A stretch of 64,000 bases of DNA from Epiperipatus broadwayi (lineage: Eukaryota > Onychophora > Udeonychophora > Euonychophora > Peripatidae), in the NCBI GenBank assembly GCA_028023455.1, contig JAQFVV010012968.1:64001-128000 (forward strand). Direction: 5' to 3'. The number at the start of each line of letters is the position of its first letter. Position 1 is the first letter of the stretch. Shown one piece after another: positions 50,961 to 64,000 of this stretch. Under the pieces are notes generated by a model that saw only the letters and a list, made by a program, of their open reading frames with translations, had not been told where the DNA came from and made no database searches. Made by a program: the position numbers and the translations under genes.

Positions 50961-52557
50961 GGAAAGGACATTAACCACTATTTTGCCAAAATTATGTCAA
51001 ATTGATTATATTTCTCCAAAATGAATTCAACACGTGTGTACACAGCCACAAAATCGTCCACCAGAAAGGTAATTCCCCGCCGCAATATGAACTCTAAAAA
51101 CTTTCATCTAAATATTTTTTTATTATTTGTAAACTGTAAAATTCAACCTCTAACTATGTAAAGTTATTTTGCCTAAAGTATATCTTTGTAATATTTCCAT
51201 TTTGTAGCCTTTATTTTTTTCAAAATGTAATTGCTTATTTTTCTATCGGTAATGCCAAGCTGATTATTAACTGCTTAAACAATGACTTTTCTTTTTGCTT
51301 TAATATATAAATTTTATTATTTGATTTTCTAAACTCGATTGCTGGGTTTTCACTCTTACTGTCTTATTATTTTTAAATGTGGCAAGTTTTAATTTGATAT
51401 TATGTTAATCATACCCATTTTAATATGCTAATAATTTAATCTGGCGAATCAACCTTATCGTATTTTACTATTCCGCCATTATGGAATTTTAAATCATAAA
51501 TGTAAGCTTTCTTACTAATTTATAAAAATTCGCCCCGTTGAAAAATATTCCTAAACTGTTTTTATTAATTTATACCATGCTATCCATTATCATTTCAAAT
51601 ATATTATTAACTATTATTTCACGCTATTGATTTAATATTAAGTAAAGTTAATATTGAATAAGTTGAATTTCAGATCCTTACCTTTAGTTGGTTATTCAGT
51701 ATATAATTAGCCCATCATCTAATGATAATTTAAGTAAATAATTTTTCAAATGTATTAATATGCATTTAACAAAGGGAATCCTAATTTTCATTTTTATTAT
51801 TGATATTCTAAATAATCTTTTAGGCAAATTGTGTGCCCTTTTGGGATTGCTTATATCTTATCATTTCATTATGCTAGGCTTACTTACTCTATAAGGCCAT
51901 AATAAATCAGTGTTAATACAGACCTGAAAGCCTTCGCGATGCATCTCGATATATATAATGTTCATCAATCAAAATGTTGTTTTGTCATACTTTCCTTCAT
52001 TACCAGAATATTTAAAGCACATTTCTCAGCAGAGTGTGGAGGCCCCAACTCCAATGGTTGTGTTTGGTTGCATAGGCTCTATTATGGGTTAACATTCGGA
52101 ATTCATGGAACCATAGTATCTTGCCAACCATGTCTTCAGATGTCATCTGTCACAAGCACAGATGAGCTCATATATTTTTGTTATCAAGTTGATGAAGCTT
52201 CTCATCTTTCCTTACGTTATCATTCGGTCTGCACGCTATCATTTATACTCCCTCATATGTTTTATTCATATGTAAGTCGTAATGCTATGATTTCTTAAGC
52301 TATCCCAAGTTTCCATGTTATCATGAATTTAGCTAGCCCTATCATGTGTTATAGCCTATTAGCACTATCTGCCCTCTCATTAAACTGCCTTAAATATGTT
52401 GAAAATTAACTTCTAATAAAGCCTATAAAAGTCAGATCATGTGACTGAATGTAGAAATAGCGATGCTCTTTTCTATTCAAACGTTAATTGTAAATGTTGA
52501 ATACATTTTATAATTTACAATATAATTAATCTGTAGTTAATCTAATTATGATAAAAT

Positions 52558-52765
52558 CCATGTATAATTATTAAAATTTGTTAAATTATTTGTTGTTTAC
52601 ATTATCATAGTGTTCATGATAGAAGCCCCATGTATAATTATTGAAATCCATTAGATTAATTGTTCTTTAAATATTCATAGCATTCATGATAGAAGCCCCT
52701 ATATATTATTGAAATCCATTACATTATTTGTTATTAAAAATATCATAGCATGAGTAATAGAAGCC
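52558..52765. repeat. Three-unit tandem repeat, 70 bp
   Basis: Units 52,558-52,627, 52,628-52,697 and 52,698-52,765 share TATAATTATTGAAATCCATT, a TTATTTGTT core and a CATGATAGAAGCC end, with about 15-20% divergence. Confidence 0.9.
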
Positions 52766-53330
52766 CGTAAATCTTAGATCTTACATTAGCATATTAAGCC
52801 GCATCATTTTGATTAATTACTATTGTCATTAATATGTGTATTAGGTATTTGCATATCCATCAATCCTTAAGTTATGTTGCTAAGGTCAGTATGGAATGCA
52901 TACGTAAATATTATGTGAAACCCAGATAGAGTATTCATTATGTGTAATCAGATTTATGACATGTTTAAGTCTTTATATCCATTTGCTCTTATACTAATTT
53001 AATATTATTGTTAATAAACTCATAGTTAATAATCTATTCTTTGGACATGTTATTAATTCATGCATGCACATCTGTTATTATATTGTGTCATCCTTTAGTT
53101 AATCATTAGATCTCTTGTGTTTCTGCTGATGCTCTGGGATGGGAATTGTTAGAAATTTTGTTTGCTATCATCAGAAGTGTTGTTCGTAATGTTATAGATT
53201 TGGGAAATGGGCAATAGGGCGGACTTCATGAGTATTCCTGACCTGTGTATCTTGCATATGATTGAACTCTAGGTACTTTTGCTTAGATGCTAATTCTTGT
53301 TAGATGAACATACAATTCCGACTGGTACAA

Positions 53331-55515
<2,185 letters not shown>

Positions 55516-56424
55516 GCCATTACAATTTAGTCACTAGCTAAATTTATAGTAATGTGCATGTAGGAAAATGTAAAACAAAAATCATCATCACATTTTTTTA
55601 TATAAAAAGGAAGCTGTAGGGCATCCAAGTTCAAACCTTACAAGTTCCAGTTTTAAAAGCTTTAGACAGAAAGAGAGGGGTCAACAATTATATTCTTTAT
55701 TTGTTTGTGTGTTGATAGAAAGGTAATACACACAATTAAACTATTCAATTTTAAATTTTTCTGTTAAAAAGCAAAGTTATAACGCATACGTATAGGCAGT
55801 GTATGTTTAAGCTATTGAATTGTTTTATATTTAAGATATTTAACTTTCTTTAAAACTAACCTATGCTTGATCAATTCTAATATCTTATTCTACACTTCTA
55901 TTTTACTTTTCTATAATTGTAATTGGGATTTAAAAGCTAAGGATTTAATTTTAAATATTAGGGTTATAATTACTAAGCTAGCAATTATATTATTTAATGT
56001 TGGTTTATGAATGATTTGAAATGATAAAGTAAGTGTGTACATTACATACAGAAATTTACATTTATTAAATATTGAAAGAAAAGGAAGGGTTAAATCTGTC
56101 AAATTATTTTTTTTGTACAATTTTATGTTAAAAGAGGAAATCTGTTGAATCAGATATCTATTTTTGTAGCAATTTTGTTTTTGTAAATGATTGTTTGTCA
56201 CTTTGGGAGCGTAAGCTGGGTGGTACTCTAATTTTGAAATTGTTTTATCTTAAAATTAGAGAAAAGAAACTCCAATTTTAGATATTACAGATATACAGGA
56301 AAAAAGATTGTCTATTTTTTTTAAGACAAAAGTGTCTGAAAACCAGGTGTGTTTTTTTTTTGGGTTGGTCAAAGATAGCAAGTCACACTAGCACTCTAAT
56401 TGGGTGAATTGACTAAAAATTGGA

Positions 56425-56432
56425 TATAAAAG
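56425..56432 (+). promoter_or_regulatory. TATA box of 5' LTR
   Basis: TATAAAAG in both LTRs (here and 62,941-62,948). Transcription is expected to start near 56,455, at the CATT microsatellite. This makes the U3 part about 940 bp. Confidence 0.6.
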
Positions 56433-56455
56433 CAGTCTGGAAAATCACTTGAGAT

Positions 56456-56483
56456 CATTCATTCATTCATTCATTCATTCATT
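56456..56483. repeat. CATT microsatellite, 7 units
   Basis: The same array has 6 units in the 3' LTR (62,972-62,995), so the two LTRs have drifted since insertion. Confidence 0.9.
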
Positions 56484-57161
56484 ATTTGTTAGAGAGACTT
56501 TTAAAAAATTATTGAAACTAAAGCAGAAAAACATTTTAGTTCTACTAGATAATTTTTTTTTAAATCATTTTTTTATGAAGTTTTGAATGTTGAAAATATA
56601 AGAAATGACAGGGTAGAAAAATTATATATGTATCCCATCAAGACCTGACCATCATGGAGCCACAGATCATATAGGGAAGAAAAGATGTCTTGTCTGAAAA
56701 ATAATATTCTACACCTTTCAACTGACCAGAGAAATAAGATGTTTTTAAATAGAAAGAATAAAACATTCACCTGCATTCAAAGGAGATGAATTAATCTACT
56801 GATAAATATTAATCATCAAGTCCAATTAATTGTTCCAGTAACTGAGTTTGAACCCCAGAAAAATTACAATATGAAAACAACTGCTGTATTTCATCCACGA
56901 CAAGAATCATGCTGAATGGAAAAATTTAAAGTCAGTATAAGAATTTCTAAATTGTCCACTAAAGCAAATAACCTCAATAGAATCATCATCATCAAATAAT
57001 TATACACTTTAAGAAAGAGATTGTTCCAAAGAAATGTGGAAATTGTTGCTGCCAAAGATAGACATTAAACAAGAGAAATTTGACCCATTAGAAGTGGCTA
57101 CAAAGAACTGGTAGTATAAAAAATTTTTTTTAATATATTTTCTTTATGATATCCGAGTCTT

Positions 57162-57181
57162 AATAAACTTTTAGCAATAAA
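57162..57181 (+). promoter_or_regulatory. Polyadenylation signals in 5' LTR
   Basis: AATAAA at 57,162-57,167 and 57,176-57,181. The same pair is at 63,671-63,676 and 63,685-63,690 in the 3' LTR, where it would direct the end of the element RNA. Confidence 0.55.
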
Positions 57182-57312
57182 GTTGTATATTTTATTTAAA
57201 GAACTTTTAAAGACTATTCAAATCGATTAAAACAAAAATGTCTTACTAATAATAACTTTGAGCTTCATAAATGATCTTGAATGTTTCAAAATTATTTGTT
57301 TATTAATTTACA

Positions 57313-59545
57313 GTTATGAAATATTAATGTAACATAATTTTTTTGTATTATTATTTTGGTTCTAAATAATATGTTGTTATTATGGGATAAAACATGCACG
57401 TACATAATAATATTTTTATACATGTATAATTGTGTGTGAATGTGATGTAATAAGCAGTGTTGAAATATTAAATTATTTTGTTTTAAGAAAGTATAGCATT
57501 TCAGAGGTAGAAGGGAGGGGGAGAAAATAATTTAAAACTTGTTTCTAAAACTTTCTCTTTCAATTCTACTAACATTTTTTTTAACATTTTGCTTATCTGT
57601 TAGATTATAAGGTATGTGTGCCAATGAGTGAATATTTTTTTTTATGAAATACTTTTTTTGTGGATACAATATACTTTTGAAATACATTTACGGGAAAGGG
57701 GGAGGAATTTAAAATTTAATGTTATGATTTTAAAACAGTCGATTATGATTATTGTTGTTATTGTTAATATAAATTTTCATGTAAATATAGAAATTTTTAT
57801 GTATATGTTAAAAATGCAGTAATAAATATTAGTTTATGTTATTAAACGAGGTGTATATAGTTCATTAAAAGTGGTCTTTAGTAAGTGTGATCATTCATCA
57901 TCAATGGTTGAATATTAGTTGTTTAAGATATGATTAAATATGCTAAGATTAACAATAATCATGAATTTCTTTATAACAATTAGGTTTTATGATTAAACAT
58001 AGTCCTAAAGCTGTGGTTGAAACCATTGTCATCATCATCACCATCACGTTTTAATTAATGAGTTATTTAAATGTTCAAAGGTTATAAATAAATATTGATT
58101 TCATAATATTTAGTGATTTCTTAGTAATATTATAACCACCATTCCATCATCTATTTCATGCAAGGATGAGTGAATTGCCATCCTAAATTAATAGTAAACT
58201 GAGCTAGTAAAACTTATAAAAAATATTGAAACACATTCATTATGCTAAGATCTGATAAATGATTTGTGTCTAATGAATTCCACTTTAGTTTAAAGATGTT
58301 TTATGTTTACTTAGATATTAGTGCATACAGTGGTATGACTCTAAAAATCAAAATCATACATTTTGTAAGAAATAAGGTACCAAAAGGGATTCAAACCTGG
58401 TACATGTGAAAGGTTATTAGATATAACTGTGTCTAGATTCAAATAATCTAGTGGCGCCCTGCTAGACCATATTCACGTGGTATTTGTTTGGATATGCACT
58501 TAACATCAAACCAAGAAATGAAAGTGGATAAAATCTAATGTCTGTATACCTGAGAAGATATTTTATTGAGTTACTGGTGTACTCACCTCACGTGATTTCC
58601 ATATACCTGAGTTATAATATTTGTTATTAATAATTTGTTTATAATTATTGATATTGTGATATCTTGAGAAATCTATATGTTTCATTTAATCCAATGACCC
58701 TTAATATGATTGATAACTCAGTATGATCTTTTTGGTTTAATAACCACTACTCATGTTAAATAATTCTTTTCTTTTGATATAAAATCTACAATGCATTTTT
58801 CGTTTGTTAAGCTAGATATTTATATTGGAATCTTTTAGAGATAAAATAAATATTTATATTTGAATCATTTCCTCATTATTTAATACGTTTGGATCGTTTG
58901 ATCATCTTTAATAATGTTACAATGATCTTATTGAGCTCCTTTAAAATTAGGTTACGATGGATGCCCAACTGGGGCTATGATATATTACCATATACCTGAG
59001 ATAAAAGGTGATCTATAGAATGATAGGAGATGTGTGGTTAAAAATAGAGAAATTTTTTAGTATTTTTTTTTTCAGTAAAATTTTTTTTTTGTCTTACAAA
59101 ATTTTCTTGGCCATACAGTCTTATTTTACATTTATATATGATGATGTTTAATATGATTTAATTTTTCATTGATGATGATAAAATGGGTACAACCATAAAA
59201 CAGCTTGTTTTTTTTATCAATTTTGAAAATAGATGAAGATCACAACTTAAGACAAAGGTGAAATAAATAATAGAATTTTTTTTTGGAACATTAAAATGAT
59301 TTATTGCCAGATAGCATAAGCATAGTAATAGTGATGAATTATGGAATAGTAGTCTCATGTGTGTTTGGGGAGTTCATTTTGTAAAAAGTCTATGATTTTA
59401 GAGGTTTGATTGGATGATTGATCGTTGGAGTTTGGTTGGTTCGATTGCAGTTTTGATGATGAGTGGAGAGTTTTGTCATTGCCTTGAGAATGTTATGTAT
59501 TCGTGTAACTCATCAATGATCAAACCCAGTCACTGCTCCAACCCA
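57313..59545 (+). other. Non-coding 5' leader of the LTR element
   Basis: No primer site or ORF that I can support. It includes a G-rich run at 57,508-57,521 and the segment 57.4-58.66 kb that is shared with 13.9-15.25 kb. Frames at 57,628-57,822 and 59,414-59,707 are open by chance as far as I can tell. Confidence 0.5.
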
Positions 59546-59835
59546 ATTTATAAGTTATCTTTATATTATCATGAAACAGTTAACAGCAGTCCTGCCATGA
59601 TACCAGCCTATAAGACTCCAAGAGAGAGAGCATGGCATATTTTTCCAATCAAGTTTATATGTTATTCTTATTTTATTATGAAGCAGTTAACAGTAGTCTT
59701 GCCATGATATCAGCCTATAAGTCTCCAAGAGAGAACAAGGCTTAGTTTTCTTTAGTCTATAATAAGCAGGGCAATCCTTGATACTTGCCACATAAGACTC
59801 CAAGAGAGAGAGCAAGGCATAGTTTATCTATTTTA
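59546..59835. repeat. Three-unit tandem repeat, about 106 bp
   Basis: Units begin near 59,546, 59,651 and 59,758; the last is shortened. Shared words are GAARCAGTTAACAG, CCATGATAYCAGCCTATAAG and CTCCAAGAGAGAG. It lies just upstream of the ORF region and probably belongs to the leader RNA. Confidence 0.85.
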
Positions 59836-59948
59836 GCCCCTAAGACTTAATACTTCTTTTATTGCAACAGAGTGTGCATCATTCAATCAAGGGTTGTGGT
59901 AGTTAATAGTGATCGAATTGGGATGATCTTCTGAGTGCTCGTGATACA

Positions 59949-60203
59949 TTGTGTGATTATAGTGCTGTGACTGAATTCTTTTATTTATCTCAGGATTGTG
60001 AACTGCTAGTCATTCTGTGGACTGTCAATATCTGTCGGATTTCTAAAAAAATGGATGAAAGTATAATTTGGGCTATTACAGACAGACATGCACTATATAG
60101 ATTATTGTTGTGTAGTTCATTAAATAAGGATATTAAAATATTTTTTGTTGTATTTGTAATGCATAATAAGGTGAAAAGCAAATCAGTCAGTTGGTCAGAA
60201 TAG
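59949..60203 (+). other. 84-codon ORF upstream of and in frame with the gag-position ORF
   Basis: It runs from ATG at 59,949 to TAG at 60,201-60,203. It is in the same frame as 60,294-61,709, with further open codons to 60,386. It contains a hydrophobic stretch near its end (IKIFFVVFVMH). No family is recognised. It could be an N-terminal extension of the downstream protein lost to one stop, or leader sequence that is open by chance. Confidence 0.25.
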
Positions 60204-60293
60204 GTGTCAGACAGGGAGAAGATGTGTGGATTTTTGGTGGTCAGGGGAAGCACAGATGGGATATATATTGAATATATTAAAATTTTTAACAAA

Positions 60294-61709
60294 ATGAGTA
60301 AAAAGGAAATGATGCAAATGATTATGCAGATGTTTGAAAGATTCAGAGAAGATGTAAGAGAAGATAGGAAGCAATTCATAGAAAGTTAAAGAGAAGATAG
60401 GAAGCAGTTCATAGAAAGTTTAAGAGAAGATAGTAAGCAAGGGATGGTGAATTTGGAACAGAAGATGGAGAAAAATATAGAAAGTCTAAAAGAGGATACT
60501 AAGAGTTTAAAAGAAGATAATAAAAGTTTAAGAGAAGATAGTAAGCACGGTATAGAGAGTTTGAGAGAAGATCTCAAAGCAAAAATAGATAACTCTATTG
60601 AAAGCAACAACCGAATGATCATGACCTGGGAAACAGAGATCGAAGAACCTCATATAGAAAAAACTACCGAAATTATAATAGAAGATAGTCAGACTACTGA
60701 GAATAAAGACAGGGATGAGAAAGTAGATGAAACAATAGGGAAACCAACTGGTACACTGGTAGAAAATAGGCTCCAAGAAGTAGAAAGGCCAATAGTAGCC
60801 ATAATACCTAATCTCTCAGTAAAGAGAGTACATGAGATAACCAGAGAGCAGATTGGGATAGATTATGAAGTAAAAAGAAGGAGAAGAGAGTGGGAGGAAA
60901 AACTTCATGCACCAGATAAGTTGATTGAATTAAAAGAGGCAATAGGAGAGATGAAACCAGATATTTTAGAAAGAGAGCAAAAGTTTCAACAGTCTGTAGG
61001 TCTCAATCTATTAACCAACCAGCATGTATGGTTTCAAAGGTCTATATTTTTAAATAGATTAGAGATACCTTATATATGGTATAGAGAATTTATCTCTCTG
61101 AAAATTTTAAATGTACATGGTGTATTGTGCAGAAAATCAATCTCTCTGTAAAATGTAAATTCTATGGAAAAGTTAGAAGTAAGTTATATCTGGTACCGAG
61201 AGGCAATCTCGTTGAAAAATGTAAAGGTCCAGTGTGTATCATACAGAGAATCAATCTCTCTGAAAAATATAAATGCTCTGGAAAATTTAAGTGTGCCTTA
61301 TATTTGGTACAAAGAGTCAACCTTTCTAGAAAATTTAAAAATAAATTATATGTGGTACCGAGAGTCATTCTCTCTAGAAAACTTAAAGATGAATGATATC
61401 TGGTATAGAAAGTCAATCTCTCTGGAAAACTTCAAAGTGCCTTATATATGGTACAGGGAGTCAATCTTTCTGGAAAGTTTAAAAATAAAATATGTATGAT
61501 ATAAAGAGTCAATCTGTCTGAAAAACTTCAAGGCATATTACGTATGGTACCAAGAGTCCATATTTCTAAATGGAGTCTGTAATAGGAGGTTACATAAAAT
61601 AAATCTTCCGGATATGTTTTATAAATACCCAGCCAAGATGAAAAATGGAAATATTAAAAATGGACTGGATGTACATGTGCAATTTTATGCAGACCGCAAT
61701 ATGATTTGA
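60294..61709 (+). pseudogene. Gag-position coiled-coil protein with 16-residue repeats, three stops
   Basis: A 471-codon frame runs from ATG (60,294, MSKKEMMQMIMQMFERF) to TGA at 61,707. It is broken by TAA at codon 32 (60,387), TAA at codon 286 (61,149) and TGA at codon 402 (61,497), with no frameshift. Codons 17-105 are a coiled coil: REDRKQFIESL in 11-residue steps (60,357, 60,390, 60,423) and three heptads of SLKEDTK type (60,483-60,545). Codons 106-200 form an acidic linker, then a basic patch (KRRRREWEEK). Codons 244-431 are eleven repeats with consensus YIWYRESISLENLKVP. The stops look like point changes; neighbouring units show TTA where the first has TAA, and TGG where the last has TGA. 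Position and coiled coil suggest a gag-like RNA- or self-binding protein, but there is no zinc knuckle or capsid motif. I do not recognise the family. Confidence 0.7.
61023..61586 (+). repeat. Eleven-unit 48-bp coding tandem repeat
   Basis: Units start at 61,023, 61,071, 61,119 (22 residues), 61,185, 61,233 (22 residues), 61,299, 61,347, 61,395, 61,443, 61,491 and 61,539. Each has an aromatic-Trp-Tyr-Arg/Lys-Glu-Ser head and a Leu-Glu-Asn-Leu-Lys tail. The two long units carry the same kind of six-residue insert (NSMEKL, NALENL). All are in one frame despite about 20-35% divergence. Confidence 0.92.
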
Positions 61710-62013
61710 AAAGAAAAAGCCATTCCAAATTACCAAGAAAATAGGAGAGAATGTCTTTATGCTTGCTGCTCTTGATGGGAATAAGGGAACCTATAATGCT
61801 AGGAGTTTGATCTCATATACTTCAGCAGAGTAGCTTGGCAAAGATCTCCAAATAAATTACTTTAGGTTTTCTAATGAAAAATATGACATTTACCAGTAGT
61901 TAAATTTTTTATATATATTATTATTACTGTGTTTATTATTATTAGTGTATTTTATTAGTTAGGATTTTTTTTTTTGGGATATAGTTAAAACAAAGGTGCT
62001 GATGATTTTATCC
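61710..62013 (+). other. 3' part of internal region, no ORF recognised
   Basis: Sequence between the ORF stop and the polypurine tract. No pol motif. It becomes T-rich toward the end. Confidence 0.5.
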
Positions 62014-62027
62014 GAAGGGGGGGGGGG
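62014..62027 (+). promoter_or_regulatory. Polypurine tract
   Basis: GAA followed by eleven G, one base before the TG of the 3' LTR. In LTR elements this primes plus-strand DNA synthesis. Confidence 0.8.
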
Positions 62028-62028
62028 T

Positions 62029-63821
62029 TGTTCCATTACAATTTAGTCACTAGCTAAATTTATAGTAATGTCCATGTAGGAAAGTGTAAAACAAAAATCA
62101 TCATCAAATTTTTTATATAAAAAGGAAGCTGTAGGGCATCCAAGTTCAAACCCTACAAGATCCAGTTTTAAAAGCTTTAGACAGAAAGAGAGGGGTCAAC
62201 AATTATATTCTTTATTTGTTTGTGTGTTGATAGAAAGGTAATACACACAATTAAACTATTCAATTTTAAATTTTTCTGTTAAAAAGCAAAGTTATAATGC
62301 AAAAGTATAGGCAGTGTATGTGTAAGCTATTGAATTGTTTTATATTTCAGATATTTAACTTTCTTTAAAACTAACCTATGCTTGATCAATTCTAATATCT
62401 TATTCTATACTTCCATTTTGATTTTCTATAATTGTAATTGGGATTTAAAAGCTAAGGATTTAATTTTAAATATTAGGGTTATAATTACTAAGCTAGCAAT
62501 TATATTATTTAATGTTGGTTTATGAATGATTTGAAATGATAAAGTAAGTGTGTACATTACCTACAGAAATTTACATTTATTAAATATTGAAAGAAAAGGA
62601 AGGGTTAAATCTGTCAAATTATTTTTTTGTACAATTTTATGTTAAAAGAGGAAATCTGTTGAATCAGATATCTATTTTTGTAGCAATTTTGTTTTTGCAA
62701 ATGATTGTTTGTCACTTTGGGAGCTTAAGCTGGGTGGTACTCTAATTTTGAAATTGTCTTATCTTAAGATTAGAGTAAAGAAACTCCAATTTTAGATATT
62801 ACAGATAGACAAAAAAAGGATTGTCTATTTTTTTAAATGCAAAAGTGTCTGAAAACCAGGTGTGCGATTTTTTTTGGGGTTTGTCAAAGATAGCAAGTCA
62901 CATTAGCACTCTAATTGGGTGAGGTGACTCAAAAATTGGATATAAAAGCAGTCTGGAAAATCAGTTGAGATCATTCATTCATTCATTCATTCATTATTTG
63001 TTAGAGAGACTTTTAAAAAATTATTGATACTAAAGCAGGCAAAGATTTTAGTTCTGCTAGATTTTTTTTTTTTAAATCATTTTTTTATGAAGTTTTGAAT
63101 GTTGAAAATATAAGAAATGATGGGGTAGAAAAATTATATATGTATCCCATCAAGACATGACTGTCATGGAGCCACAGATAATATAGGGAAGAAAAGAGGT
63201 CTTGTCTGAAAAATAATATTCTACACCTTTCAACTGACCAGAGAAATAAAATGTTTTTAAATAGAAAGAAGAAAACATTCACCTTCATTCAAAGGAGTTG
63301 AATTAATCTACTGATAAATATTAATCATCAAGTCCAATTAATTGTTCCAGTAACTGAGTTTGAACCCCAGAAAAATTACAATATGAAAACAACTGCTGTA
63401 TTTCATCCACGACAAGAATCATGCTGAATGGAAAAATTTAAAGTCAGTATAAGAATTTCTAAATTGTCCACTAAAGCAAATAACCTCAATAGGATCATCA
63501 TCATCAAATAATTATACACTTTAAGAAAGAGATTGTTCCAAAGAAACATGGAAATTGTTACTGCCAAGGATAGACATTAAACAAGAGAAAATTGACCCAT
63601 TAGAAGTCTCTGCAAAGAACTGGTAGTATAAATTTTTTTATATATATTTTCTTTATGATATCAGAGTCTTAATAAACTTTTAGCAATAAAGTGGTATATT
63701 TTATTTAAAGAACTTTTAAAGACTATTCAGATCGATTAAAACAAGAATGTCTTACTAATAATAACTTTGAGCTTCATAAATGATCTTGAATGTATCAAAA
63801 TTATTTGTTTATTAATTTACA
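62029..63821 (+). repeat. 3' LTR
   Basis: It matches the 5' LTR throughout, with scattered substitutions and 1-2 base indels. TATAAAAG is at 62,941-62,948 and (CATT)6 at 62,972-62,995. Similarity stops at TTACAGTTATTGAAA near 63,831. Confidence 0.88.
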
Positions 63822-63826
63822 GTTAT

Positions 63827-63863
63827 TGAAACAGTAAGGTCTGCTTTGCAGATCTTCGTTTCA
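63827..63863. repeat. Short imperfect hairpin at LTR edge
   Basis: TGAAACAGTAAGGTCTGC pairs with GCAGATCTTCGTTTCA around a TTT loop, with one mismatch and a small bulge. Confidence 0.6.
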
Positions 63864-64000
63864 CCTTTTCTTACCTATTTCCTACCCTCATATCTTAGTT
63901 TGAACCCCAATCTATCATAGTGTGTCTGCAATACACTTATATACCAAAAATTCCGCCTAATTTTAAACCATGAGTACAATGCTCATATTATATATATAAG
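63864..64000. other. Right flank, nothing recognised
   Basis: Slightly richer in GC than average. It contains TTTGAACCCC and ends in a short TA array. Too short to classify. Confidence 0.4.

Larger units (their letters stand above)
50560..53330 (+). repeat. Richer-GC segment, possible LTR-like element remnant
   Basis: GC, and the number of CpG, rise clearly at about 50.6-51.1 kb. The segment holds duplicated TATA-like motifs, a splice-donor-like AAAGGTAATT at 51,065-51,074, a 119-codon unrecognised ORF at 51,939-52,298, and a 3 x 70 bp tandem repeat. It ends CTGGTACA followed by a TA array at 53,329. That end resembles the AGTACA and TA junction at 4,025. It could instead be a host promoter with first exon. 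No domain is recognised. Confidence 0.35.

Noticed and set aside
51939-52298. 119-codon ORF
   Set aside because: No recognisable domain, odd composition, no splice or promoter support beyond the general segment; mentioned in the segment entry only.
56573-56776. 67-codon ORF on the minus strand, present again at 63,085-63,288
   Set aside because: It is kept only because both LTRs are recent copies. About seven of the changes between them alter residues, with few silent ones, which looks neutral.
61023-61586. CRISPR-like array
   Set aside because: Units are contiguous, in frame and diverged, without spacers; eukaryotic coding repeat.

Overview
The window is very AT-rich, intron-like or intergenic nuclear DNA from an animal, most likely an invertebrate. 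It has long TA microsatellites, a full-length RTE-type LINE, a tRNA-derived SINE and several generations of LTR-type repeats, and no bacterial-style operons. I cannot name the species or phylum from sequence alone. I found no host protein-coding gene that I can defend. Every convincing coding signal belongs to a mobile element.

Layout. Positions 1-4025 are an old repeat (family A) that runs off the left edge; a second diverged copy lies at about 36.9-42.45 kb. Positions 4.05-11 kb are AT-rich with two local tandem duplications. A young tRNA-derived SINE sits at 11,035-11,148 with a perfect 13-bp target duplication. Positions 11.77-15.25 kb are a decayed copy of the LTR element seen intact at the right end. 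Positions 18.76-23.46 kb are a G-poor block framed by TA arrays. Positions 28.2-30.1 kb, 38.9-41.1 kb and from 48.58 kb hold related repeats whose ends read TGTAACGG, TATAACGG or TGTAATGG and abut TA arrays. Positions 43,119-46,417 are a complete RTE LINE on the minus strand with an 11-bp target duplication; its ORF runs in one frame and is broken only by two stop codons. Positions 50.6-53.3 kb are a richer-GC segment with duplicated TATA-like promoter motifs and a 3 x 70 bp tandem repeat.

The most interesting object is at 55,513-63,821. Two LTRs of about 1.8 kb (TATA box, polyadenylation signals, about 95% alike by eye) flank 4.7 kb that ends in a G11 polypurine tract. The internal region has no visible reverse transcriptase. 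It carries a decayed 471-codon gag-position ORF (60,294-61,709, three stops). This protein starts with an 11- and 7-residue-repeat coiled coil and ends in eleven copies of a 16-residue YIWYRES-type repeat that I do not recognise.

How the parts relate: the LINE could have supplied the enzyme for its own insertion and perhaps for SINE mobilisation (inference). The LTR element looks non-autonomous, needing pol from elsewhere. Many TA arrays are bounded by CAAT on the left or ATTG on the right, which suggests that element ends and TA microsatellites are physically linked.
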